From Rickettsiales bacterium (GTDB taxonomy: Bacteria; Pseudomonadota; Alphaproteobacteria; Rickettsiales; Rickettsiaceae), in NCBI GenBank assembly GCA_947508155.1, contig CANNRM010000050.1, forward strand, positions 1-5,621: a stretch of DNA of 5,621 nucleotides, given 5' to 3'. Within the stretch, counting starts at the first letter, position 1; each line of letters starts with the position of its first letter. Positions 1 through 5,621 of the stretch are shown here, piece after piece. The notes under the pieces are model-generated. The model did no database searches. It saw only the letters and a program-made list of their open reading frames with translations, and was not told the origin of the DNA. Position numbers and translations under genes: made by a program.

Positions 1-688
1 AAATGTTAGAAATTATAAAACCTAAATGCATATCCGGCTCTCTGAATAGTTCACAAAAGATTCTAAAAATATGATAAAAAACTAAAAATATACCAGTATT
101 ATATCCCATTTGCTTTACTTTTTTAGAAGCAAAATACATTATTATCAGCAATATAATTCCTTCGAAGAAAGCCTCATATATCTGGCTTGCATGCCTTGCA
201 TGCTCTATATCATTTGGAAAAATTATGCCCCATGGCATTGATGTTATTCTACCATAAAGCTCTCCATTAACAAAATTGGCTATTCTACCAAAAAATATTG
301 CTATTGGCGCAACTATACTCACTATGTCAGTTAAGGATAAGAAGCTGATTTTATTGCGTTTACAGAAAAGATAACTAAGCAATCCAACCCCTATCACTCC
401 TCCGTGGAACGACATCCCACCGTTACGAATTTCAAAAATTTCTACATACTTTGCGGGATCATACATCATAATATATCCTATGCGACCACCCAAAATAACA
501 CCTATTATAAGATAAACCAAATAATCATCTAATAATTTTGGAGTAACCTCTAAAGAATATTTTATGGATAATCGTTTTGCATATGATAATCCCATCAAAA
601 TGCCTACTACATAGGCTATACCATACCAATATATGGCGATTGGCCCTATTGTCAATGCTACTGGATTTAAGTTTGGAAATGCAATCAT
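1..688 (-). CDS. lgt: Prolipoprotein diacylglyceryl transferase, 3'-truncated by the window edge
   Basis: Lgt is an inner-membrane enzyme that moves diacylglycerol from phosphatidylglycerol onto the lipobox cysteine of prolipoproteins, the first step of lipoprotein maturation. I translated 229 codons from the ATG at 688 down to base 1, with no stop. Family hallmarks are WYG (21-23, Tyr22 matching E. coli Tyr26), GGRIGY (67-72), GGMSFHGG with His95 (E. coli His103), [14 protein letters not shown] with Arg135, Asn138, Glu143 and Gly146, [12 protein letters not shown], and Arg209/Glu213 followed by REPD (216-219). Several hydrophobic stretches fit membrane helices. E. coli Lgt continues for roughly 40 more residues after this point, so only the C-terminal end is missing. 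The start overlaps the hemA stop as ATGA, with GAGG four bases upstream, which suggests translational coupling. An in-frame 9-bp duplication gives HAR-HAS just before SQIYE. Identification is firm. Confidence 0.95.
   Translation of the reverse strand, partial: MIAFPNLNPVALTIGPIAIYWYGIAYVVGILMGLSYAKRLSIKYSLEVTPKLLDDYLVYLIIGVILGGRIGYIMMYDPAKYVEIFEIRNGGMSFHGGVIGVGLLSYLFCKRNKISFLSLTDIVSIVAPIAIFFGRIANFVNGELYGRITSMPWGIIFPNDIEHARHASQIYEAFFEGIILLIIMYFASKKVKQMGYNTGIFLVFYHIFRIFCELFREPDMHLGFIISNI
186..203. repeat. Perfect 9-bp tandem duplication within lgt
   Basis: CTTGCATGC occurs twice back to back (186-194 and 195-203). It is in frame with lgt and encodes the related triplets HAR and HAS immediately before the conserved SQIYE motif. 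E. coli Lgt has RHPSQLYE here, so one repeat unit supplies the family motif and the other looks like an added copy. The unit also contains the palindrome GCATGC. Confidence 0.8.
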
Positions 689-1890
689 GCTGCCTCAAGG
701 CTTTTAATTCCCAACTCAGCAAACACAGCCTGTAATGCATTAACAAGCTCTATAATCATTGTATCTGTATGATAAGGAGTTATAGTAATTCTCAATCTCT
801 CCGATCCACGTGAAACAGTCGGATAATTTATATGCTGTAAATATATTCCATATTCTTTGAATAATGTCTCTGAGATAGTTTTTGTAAGAAGAGGATCCCC
901 TATTATAATTGGAATTATGTGGCTATTATTTTTGAAGTATTTTATATTTGCTTTCTCTAAAGCCAATTTAAGAGTAGAGATTCTATTTTGATGGCATATA
1001 CGCTCTAAATCAGAAGATTTTAAATGGTTTATGCTGGCGTTAGCCGCTGCTGCTATCACCGGAGGCAATGACGTAGTAAATATAAAACCCGGCGCTGTAG
1101 ATCTAATAGCATCTATTAAAAGATTGGTAGAAGCAATATAACCACCTATAGTACCATATGCTTTAGCAAGAGTACCTTGTATAATATCTATATCTTGTGA
1201 TAGACCCATTGCATTTGCAACACCCGCTCCACGATTGCCATATAGACCTACTGAATGCACTTCGTCTATATAAGTCAAAGCATTATATTTTTTGGCTAAA
1301 GATATGATTTCATGAAGCGGGGAAACTAATCCATCCATAGAGTAGACAGATTCGAACACTATCATTTTAGGCGTTTCTAATGGCACTTGTAATAGTAAGG
1401 ATTCTAAAGAATCATGATCATTATGCTTATAAATATATTTTGGAGCTTGAGAATTACGTATACCATTTATAATTGAGGCATGATTCATTTCATCTGAAAA
1501 ATATACCATATTAGGCATAATTTTTGACATAGATGTAAGAGTCGCATCATTGGCAACATATCCAGAAGTAAACACCAACGCTTTTTCCTTATCATGTAGA
1601 TCGGCAAGATTTCTCTCTAATTCCAACAGATATTTATTATTTCCACCTATATTTCTTGTCCCTCCAGAGCCTACGCCACAAGAATCAATAGCGCTTTTAG
1701 CAGCGGAAATCACCTTTTTATGAGCGCTCATGCCAAGATAATCATTAATGCACCATAATGTTATTTTACGATTATTGTCATCAATAGCATACGGAAGATC
1801 ATCTGCTATCCGTAAAATAGGAACAAAATCCCTATATCTACCTTCTGATTTAATAGTATTTATTTGATGTTCAAAAATTTGTGAGTACAT
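685..1890 (-). CDS. hemA: 5-aminolevulinate synthase (ALAS)
   Basis: This 401-residue cytosolic PLP enzyme condenses glycine with succinyl-CoA to give 5-aminolevulinate, the first step of haem synthesis by the C4 (Shemin) route used in alphaproteobacteria and mitochondria. Motifs, in order, are NDYLGM (49-54), [12 protein letters not shown] (72-83), FTSGYVAND (107-115), His137 in NHASII, SVYSMDG (181-187), [10 protein letters not shown] (209-218, Asp209 expected to contact the PLP ring nitrogen), GTLAKAYG (239-246, Lys243 as the Schiff-base lysine), FIFTTSLPP (269-277) and [18 protein letters not shown] (352-369). The QHINYPTV signature and the SMDG context separate ALAS from related acyltransferases such as BioF and Kbl. 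The family usually has PRGTE where this protein has SRGSE; the altered codons coincide with a parS-like sequence. Its start overlaps the transaldolase stop by one base (TAATG) and no strong ribosome site is seen, so it is probably translationally coupled. Length is normal for bacterial ALAS. Confidence 0.96.
   Translation of the reverse strand: MYSQIFEHQINTIKSEGRYRDFVPILRIADDLPYAIDDNNRKITLWCINDYLGMSAHKKVISAAKSAIDSCGVGSGGTRNIGGNNKYLLELERNLADLHDKEKALVFTSGYVANDATLTSMSKIMPNMVYFSDEMNHASIINGIRNSQAPKYIYKHNDHDSLESLLLQVPLETPKMIVFESVYSMDGLVSPLHEIISLAKKYNALTYIDEVHSVGLYGNRGAGVANAMGLSQDIDIIQGTLAKAYGTIGGYIASTNLLIDAIRSTAPGFIFTTSLPPVIAAAANASINHLKSSDLERICHQNRISTLKLALEKANIKYFKNNSHIIPIIIGDPLLTKTISETLFKEYGIYLQHINYPTVSRGSERLRITITPYHTDTMIIELVNALQAVFAELGIKSLEAA
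693..696 (-). promoter_or_regulatory. Ribosome binding site of lgt
   Basis: GAGG on the coding strand is followed by four bases and then the lgt ATG at 688, inside the end of hemA. The spacer is short, but together with the ATGA stop-start overlap it supports reinitiation at this ATG. Confidence 0.55.
802..817. promoter_or_regulatory. Possible degenerate parS site inside hemA
   Basis: The minus strand reads TGTTTCACGTGGATCG. The first 11 bases match the parS consensus exactly, including the full CACGTG core and one complete half-site; the other half is degenerate, giving 13 of 16 overall. It encodes VSRGS at residues 359-363 of 5-aminolevulinate synthase. The parB gene is 1.7 kb away. Because one half-site is poor, it may be a weak secondary site or coincidence. 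Confidence 0.35.
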
Positions 1891-2543
1891 TATATAGACA
1901 GCCCTGATTCATTCCAATCTTCTAAAAATTTATCTAACCCTTTATCTGTTAAAGGATGATGCAACAATTGTTTCAAAGTGCTTAAAGGTATTGTGGCTAC
2001 ATCTGCACCCGCCATTGCAGACATCAGAACATGTTGCGTATGTCTTATAGAAGCAGATAAAATTTGAGTGTCATATTGAGGATAATTATCAAACATTATC
2101 CTGATATCACGAATCAATTGTTGTCCATCTTGACCTATATCATCCAACCTCCCAATAAATGGAGAAACGTACATAGCACCTGCTTTCGCCGCAAATAAAG
2201 CTTGAAGAGGGGAAAAACATAATGTCATATTCACATCTCTGCCCTGTTCATAAAAATGCTTACATGCCTTTAGCCCAGCCCAAGTTATAGGAAGCTTAAG
2301 CACAATATTATCAGCTATACCCAAAATTTTATCGCCTTGAACTAACATACCCTCATAGTCGGTAGCCGACACTTCTACGCTGACAGGACCAGATACAACC
2401 TTACAAATGTCTTTAACAGTTTCCAGAATATTACTACTTGATTTCGCGAGTAGACTAGGATTCGTGGTAACACCATCTACTGCACCATATGACATAGCCT
2501 CTTCTATCTCTTTTATATCAGCGCTATCAATAAAAATTTGCAT
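1890..2543 (-). CDS. tal: Small (FSA/MipB-type) transaldolase
   Basis: This 217-residue TIM-barrel aldolase belongs to the short transaldolase family of about 215 residues. It is predicted to transfer a dihydroxyacetone unit between sugar phosphates in the non-oxidative pentose phosphate pathway. Visible signatures are FIDSAD (4-9, catalytic Asp6), GVTTNPSLL (24-32), SVEVSATD with Glu57, NIVLKLPIT with Lys83 as the Schiff-base lysine, [19 protein letters not shown] (105-123), [13 protein letters not shown] (125-137), SASIRH (163-168) and [15 protein letters not shown] (196-210). Phe129 sits where fructose-6-phosphate aldolase of E. coli has a key Tyr (131), and Glu57 replaces the aldolase's Gln. 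Both favour true transaldolase over fructose-6-phosphate aldolase. The gene begins 3 bases after parB ends and has a clear GAGG ribosome site six bases upstream. Family assignment is firm; the substrate choice is inferred from residues. Confidence 0.93.
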   Translation of the reverse strand: MQIFIDSADIKEIEEAMSYGAVDGVTTNPSLLAKSSSNILETVKDICKVVSGPVSVEVSATDYEGMLVQGDKILGIADNIVLKLPITWAGLKACKHFYEQGRDVNMTLCFSPLQALFAAKAGAMYVSPFIGRLDDIGQDGQQLIRDIRIMFDNYPQYDTQILSASIRHTQHVLMSAMAGADVATIPLSTLKQLLHHPLTDKGLDKFLEDWNESGLSI

Positions 2544-2546
2544 ACT

Positions 2547-3386
2547 TTACCTCGTTAATTTCTCTAACAGACTATCTAGTTGTTCTGGATTATTATAATA
2601 AAACACTAATTTACCACCATTACCAACTTTTTCAATTTTTACTTTAATATCAAATTTCTCCGATAGCATACTCACAATTTCATCTAGATCCCCCAATCTA
2701 GCCCCACTATCATTACGATGCTCCGGCAATCCTTTATCCCAATTCCTAACCAAATCTTCAGTTTGCCGCACATTCAATCCCTTGCTCACTATCAATTCTG
2801 CTATTTCTTCTGCATTAGGATGTCCTATCAATGCTCTACCATGACCCATAGATAAATCACCATTAAGCAATTTGTTTTTGATAGACTCTGGTAAAGTATT
2901 CAAACGCAATATATTGGCAACATGGCTTCTGCTCTTATTCACTACACTAGATAGCTCTTCCTGAGTATATCCAAATTCCCCCATCAACCGCAAATATCCC
3001 TCAGCCTCCTCTATCACATTCAAGTTTTCGCGCTGAATATTTTCTATCAAAGCATATTCAAGCATCTCTGGATTTTTTAACTCTTTTACAATGACGGGTA
3101 TTACATCTAATCCAGCAATTTTTGATGCCCTCCATCTTCTTTCGCCCGCTATCAAAGCAAATCTATCATTATTTTTTACTACAACAATAGGCTGTATCAA
3201 GCCATTCTTCTTAATAGAATCCGCTAATTCATAAAGCGATTCATTGTCAAAAATTCTTCGTGGTTGATATAGGCCAGGATCGATTTGATCAACAGCTATA
3301 TTAACCAAGCTCTCCCCTTCTACGATTGTTACTTTTTCGCCTAATAAAGCAGAAAGTCCTTTACCTAAGCCTCTACTAACGGACAT
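2547..3386 (-). CDS. parB: Chromosome-partitioning protein ParB (Spo0J family)
   Basis: ParB is a CTP-dependent DNA clamp that loads at parS sites and spreads along nearby DNA, working with ParA to segregate chromosome origins. The 279-residue product shows the expected parts in order. The basic N-terminus GLGKGLSALLGE (6-17) is the ParA-stimulating segment. The CTP-binding ParB/Srx core includes YQPRR (40-44), the KKNGLIQPIVV region and GERRWRA (81-87), and continues to ENIQREN (115-121). A helix-turn-helix at about 138-162 (TQEELSSVVNKSRSHVANIL) reads parS and is followed by LSMGHGRALIG (178-188). A charged linker leads to a short C-terminal dimerisation domain ending in LDSLLEKL. Length is normal for the chromosomal family. 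The start overlaps parA by 22 bases and is backed by AGGAG six bases upstream, the best ribosome site in the window. Candidate binding sites occur in rsmG and hemA. Confidence 0.97.
   Translation of the reverse strand: MSVSRGLGKGLSALLGEKVTIVEGESLVNIAVDQIDPGLYQPRRIFDNESLYELADSIKKNGLIQPIVVVKNNDRFALIAGERRWRASKIAGLDVIPVIVKELKNPEMLEYALIENIQRENLNVIEEAEGYLRLMGEFGYTQEELSSVVNKSRSHVANILRLNTLPESIKNKLLNGDLSMGHGRALIGHPNAEEIAELIVSKGLNVRQTEDLVRNWDKGLPEHRNDSGARLGDLDEIVSMLSEKFDIKVKIEKVGNGGKLVFYYNNPEQLDSLLEKLTR
2549..2553 (-). promoter_or_regulatory. Ribosome binding site of the transaldolase gene
   Basis: GAGGT on the coding strand stands about five to six bases before the ATG at 2543 and overlaps the last codons and stop of parB. 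It supports the chosen start, which also places the conserved FIDSAD motif at the N-terminus as expected. Confidence 0.7.
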
Positions 3387-4159
3387 TGCAATCTCCTATC
3401 ATTTAATATTTCATCTGTTAACTCCATATACTTCATCGCACCCATGCTTTTACTATCATAAACCACTACAGGCATTCCATGCGATGGCGCTTCTGAAACT
3501 CTAACATTCCTAGGAATTATAGTACGAAAAACTAAATTGCCAAGACAATTTCTTACATCTTTTTCAACTTGCTCGGTCAATCTATTGCGTTTATCATACA
3601 TAGTAAGCAAAATACCAGATATAAAAAGATTTTTGTTTAAGTTTTTTTGAATCAAATCTACCGTTCTCAGCAAATTACTTAAACCTTCTAAGGAATAAAA
3701 CTCACATTGCATTGGTACCAGTAAATTATTTGCAGCAACTAAGGCGTTAATAGTCAACAATCCTAATGATGGAGGACAATCTATAACAATATACTCATAC
3801 CCTTTAATATCATTGATTATAGTAGAAAGCACATATTCCCTGCTACTTTTTCCAACAAGCTCCAACTCAGCAGCGCTTAAATTTACGTCAGATGTAATGA
3901 TATCCAAATTTGGAACATTGGTATGCAAAATGACTTGCTTTATATCTACACCATTAAACAGCAATTGATAAATCCCTCTTTTCCTTTGGCCCATAGCAAC
4001 GCCAAAACTGCTAGTAGCATTTCCTTGAGGATCCAAATCTATCAATAAAGTCTTCTTGCCCGATAATGCCAAAGATGCCGCAAGATTAGTAGAGGTAGTA
4101 GTTTTCCCCACACCACCTTTCTGGTTTGCAACAGCTATAATCTTACTTTTTTCGTACAT
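3365..4159 (-). CDS. parA: Chromosome-partitioning ATPase ParA (Soj family)
   Basis: ParA is a Walker-type ATPase that binds the nucleoid non-specifically when ATP-bound and is released by ParB, moving parS-ParB complexes apart. This 264-residue protein shows the deviant Walker A motif KGGVGKTT (14-21, with the signature Lys14 and Lys19), Walker A' DLDPQGNATSSFG (41-53), Walker B YIVIDCPPSLG (123-133), and the late motifs PRNVRVSEAPSHGMPVVVYD (216-235). The absence of an N-terminal helix-turn-helix extension and the short length mark it as the chromosomal type, not a plasmid P1-type ParA or a MinD. It overlaps rsmG by 17 bases and parB by 22 bases, a standard rsmG-parA-parB arrangement. Upstream of the ATG only a weak GGA is visible, so translation may depend on coupling to rsmG. 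Confidence 0.97.
   Translation of the reverse strand: MYEKSKIIAVANQKGGVGKTTTSTNLAASLALSGKKTLLIDLDPQGNATSSFGVAMGQRKRGIYQLLFNGVDIKQVILHTNVPNLDIITSDVNLSAAELELVGKSSREYVLSTIINDIKGYEYIVIDCPPSLGLLTINALVAANNLLVPMQCEFYSLEGLSNLLRTVDLIQKNLNKNLFISGILLTMYDKRNRLTEQVEKDVRNCLGNLVFRTIIPRNVRVSEAPSHGMPVVVYDSKSMGAMKYMELTDEILNDRRLQCPLVEA
3393..3397 (-). promoter_or_regulatory. Ribosome binding site of parB
   Basis: The coding strand has AGGAG followed by a six-base spacer and the parB ATG at 3386. It lies within the 3' coding sequence of parA. It is the strongest Shine-Dalgarno match in the window and fixes the parB start despite the 22-base overlap. It suggests ParB is initiated independently and perhaps more strongly than its neighbours. 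Confidence 0.8.
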
Positions 4160-4739
4160 TAGTTATATCCACAATATGAGAGCTAAAATCTGTAACACTA
4201 GGATAAGTTATATACTCAAAGTCCCACTTTTGTAAAGCTTCTTGAAGCTCCAATTCATAATTTTTTCCTTTCAAAAGCAATATTCTATTTGTTTGTATAA
4301 CATCAACACACTCTAAAACCTTATCAATAGAAGAAAAACCCCTAGTAGTTACAACATCAAACTTTTTATCACAAATATTCTCCACTCTATCATTAATCAC
4401 TGTCAGTTTTAATTGCAGCAGCCTTGCAACCTCTAACAAAAAGCTACATTTTCTTTGATCGCTGTCCAACAAAGTAACATCATCCACGCCTAATATGCTT
4501 AGTACCATCCCAGGAAACCCAGCTCCAGAGCCAATATCCAATATTTTCTGCGGTTTGTTTATAAAGCGAGCCACTTGAGCAGAGTCTAACATATGCCTTA
4601 TCCATATATCATCCTCGCTATTTCTAGATATAAGATTAATCTTAGAATTCCACTTTAACAAAATCTCTACATACTCAGATAATTTTAAAAATGTTTCATG
4701 TGGAACAGGATAGTATTTGAGAAATTCAAGCTTTGACAT
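4143..4739 (-). CDS. rsmG: 16S rRNA (guanine-N7)-methyltransferase RsmG (GidB)
   Basis: RsmG uses S-adenosylmethionine to methylate N7 of G527 (E. coli numbering) in the 530 loop of 16S rRNA. The 198-residue product is of normal length. It carries the N-terminal LLKWNSKINLIS (27-38) and RHMLDSAQ (48-55), the SAM-binding loop ILDIGSGAGFPG (66-77), LLDSDQRKCSFLLEVARLL (90-108), the TTRGFSSI segment (131-138) and LLLKGK (154-159). The gene starts inside the mnmG 3' end (14-base overlap) and its own 3' end overlaps parA by 17 bases. No ribosome site is evident before the ATG, again suggesting coupling. The codons for VPHET (residues 12-16) form a near-consensus parS sequence. Many alphaproteobacterial RsmG proteins have VSRET in this place, as I recall, so the site is probably conserved for DNA-level reasons. 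Confidence 0.96.
   Translation of the reverse strand: MSKLEFLKYYPVPHETFLKLSEYVEILLKWNSKINLISRNSEDDIWIRHMLDSAQVARFINKPQKILDIGSGAGFPGMVLSILGVDDVTLLDSDQRKCSFLLEVARLLQLKLTVINDRVENICDKKFDVVTTRGFSSIDKVLECVDVIQTNRILLLKGKNYELELQEALQKWDFEYITYPSVTDFSSHIVDITNVRKK
4692..4707. promoter_or_regulatory. parS: Candidate parS (ParB-binding) site inside rsmG
   Basis: The minus strand reads TGTTCCACATGAAACA, which matches the alphaproteobacterial parS palindrome TGTTTCACGTGAAACA at 14 of 16 positions and the B. subtilis form TGTTCCACGTGAAACA at 15 of 16. The only departure from the latter is A for G in the central CACGTG. It lies in the codons for residues 12-16 of RsmG (VPHET), about 1.3 kb upstream of parB, as expected for an origin-proximal parS next to parAB. 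Binding is inferred, not shown. Confidence 0.65.
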
Positions 4740-5621
4740 TTTTTGATTTCAGATAAATGATTATTGCCATAATAGCAGATGGAGTAACACCTTGTATAGT
4801 TTTAGCTGCAGATATTGTTAAAGGACGATGCTTTTTAAGCTTTTCTACTACCTCATTAGACAACCCACCTATCAACGAATAATCAATATCGCTAGGAATC
4901 AACACAGATTCTTCTTGCTTAAAAAGCTCAATATCCATATTTTGCCTGTCTAAATAGGCATTGTATTTTGATTCTATATATAAATATTGCAATATGTTAC
5001 TGCCAATCGTAGCAACTTCTGGAAATATTCTAATAGTTTCCTCGATGCCACCATTTTGCAAACCAAGCATATCAAACGCATTACGCTTCTGGCCGTCCTG
5101 AGATACCTTAATACCTAACTCAAATAACTTACTAGATGATATCACGTCACGCGACAAAAGCTCTCTTGCGAGTTGAATTTTTTGCAATTTAGCAAAAATA
5201 AGTTTTGTCTAAAATCCGATATACAGCCTATCTCAACGCCTTTCGGAGTCAATCTAATATCAGCATTATCAGCCCTTAGAGATAATCTATATTCAGAACG
5301 AGAAGTAAACATACGATATGGTTCTGTTACCCCGAATGTCACTAAATCATCTATCATTACGCCTATATATGCATCCGAACGATCTATAACAAATGGAGCT
5401 TTACCCGCAACAAGCAAGGCGGCATTAATACCAGCAATAATGCCCTGCCCACCCGCTTCTTCATATCCAGTAGTACCATTAATCTGCCCAGCTAAAAACA
5501 ACCCGCCAATCTTTTTGGTCTCTAAACTATGCTTCAGCTCTCTAGGATCAACAAAATCATATTCTATAGCATAGCCAGCTCTAATCATCCTGACATTTTC
5601 CAATCCTGGAATAGACTTCAG
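4726..5621 (-). CDS. mnmG: tRNA uridine-5-carboxymethylaminomethyl synthesis enzyme MnmG (GidA), 5'-partial and frameshifted
   Basis: MnmG is an FAD enzyme that, with the GTPase MnmE, builds the (carboxymethyl)aminomethyl group on wobble U34 of certain tRNAs. Only the C-terminal half is in the window. The first reading frame enters at the right edge as [20 protein letters not shown]. It includes the family blocks [29 protein letters not shown] and [41 protein letters not shown], and reaches [13 protein letters not shown]. It then runs into a TGA at 5142. The rest of the protein ([14 protein letters not shown] to [32 protein letters not shown] and the end) continues in the next frame to a TGA at 4726. 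The two parts align as one MnmG with a single missing base near 5194-5198. The separated part is the helical C-terminal domain thought to contact tRNA and MnmE. The downstream frame has no clear start; a TTG at 5187 is possible but lies inside a conserved stretch. This could be a sequence error, a mutation or recoding. Confidence 0.93.
5194..5198 (-). other. Probable frameshift point in mnmG (five-base homopolymer)
   Basis: On the coding strand this is a run of five T within TTATTTTTGC. Adding one T gives L-F-F-A-K-L-Q-K-I, which matches the spacing of the E. coli MnmG segment RFNEKLENI. As written, the frame instead reads LFLLNCKK and ends at a TGA 50 bases on. The shift must lie between the in-frame TAG of the downstream frame (5209-5211) and the TGA of the upstream frame (5142-5144). 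A second homopolymer, six A on the coding strand at 5178-5183, could also restore the frame by one extra A, but that would keep a poorer match upstream. Confidence 0.75.

Noticed and set aside
396..411. Third parS-like sequence in lgt (GTTCCACG on the coding strand)
   Set aside because: Only about 9 of 16 positions match, and the bases encode the catalytic SFHGG motif, which explains them.
525..746. Open frame of 73 codons on the minus strand across the hemA-lgt junction
   Set aside because: It is out of frame with both hemA and lgt, whose conserved residues cover the region.
1890..1915. Possible promoter or strong ribosome site ahead of hemA
   Set aside because: The TATATA near the junction is part of the transaldolase 3' codons and stop. 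No convincing -35 partner or well-spaced AGGAG is seen.
2407..2598. Open frame of 63 codons on the plus strand
   Set aside because: It lies antisense across the transaldolase start and parB end, has no recognisable motif, and is fully explained by real genes on the other strand.
5142..5144. TGA read as a sense codon (code change) to explain the mnmG break
   Set aside because: Reading through TGA would stay in the wrong frame, and TGA serves as the normal stop of hemA and at the end of mnmG.
5142..5211. Canonical programmed -1 ribosomal frameshift signal in mnmG
   Set aside because: Neither homopolymer forms a proper X XXY YYZ heptamer in the incoming frame (A TTT TTG and C AAA AAA), and I saw no obvious strong hairpin directly downstream. 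Slippage remains possible but a classical signal is not present.
5173..5574. Open frame of 133 codons on the plus strand
   Set aside because: It is antisense to the highly conserved part of mnmG and its protein resembles nothing I recognise.

Overview
The window is a tightly packed block of seven genes, all on the minus strand, from an A+T-rich bacterium. It is almost certainly an alphaproteobacterium. It encodes a 5-aminolevulinate synthase (the C4 route to haem, typical of that class) and carries the chromosomal order mnmG-rsmG-parA-parB. The A+T bias, the overlapping genes and the short proteins suggest a reduced genome, perhaps a Rickettsiales- or Holosporales-like host-associated lineage. 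That placement is an inference from style and gene content, and I cannot name the organism.

Read in the direction of transcription (right to left), the window starts inside mnmG (tRNA U34 modification, 5' end outside the window). It then runs through rsmG (16S rRNA m7G methyltransferase), parA and parB (chromosome partition), a small transaldolase, hemA (5-aminolevulinate synthase), and most of lgt (prolipoprotein diacylglyceryl transferase, 3' end outside the window). Neighbouring genes overlap by 14, 17, 22, 1 and 4 bases, with one 3-base gap between parB and the transaldolase gene. There is therefore no room for internal promoters or terminators outside coding sequence, and the whole block looks like one transcription unit. 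No stretch without a gene exceeds 3 bases. I saw no RNA genes, insertion sequences or CRISPR arrays.

The genes do not form one pathway. mnmG, rsmG, parA and parB form a widely conserved cluster often found near the replication origin. The transaldolase, hemA and lgt genes serve carbon metabolism, haem synthesis and lipoprotein maturation, and appear to have been joined to the end of that cluster.

Three things deserve attention. First, rsmG contains a near-consensus parS (ParB-binding) palindrome in its 5' coding region at 4692-4707. Second, a half-perfect parS-like sequence lies inside hemA at 802-817. Third, mnmG is split by an apparent one-base deletion in a homopolymer at 5194-5198, which is either a sequence error, a real mutation or a recoding site. 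I found no wholly new system; the parS-like sites and the mnmG frameshift are the most informative signals.
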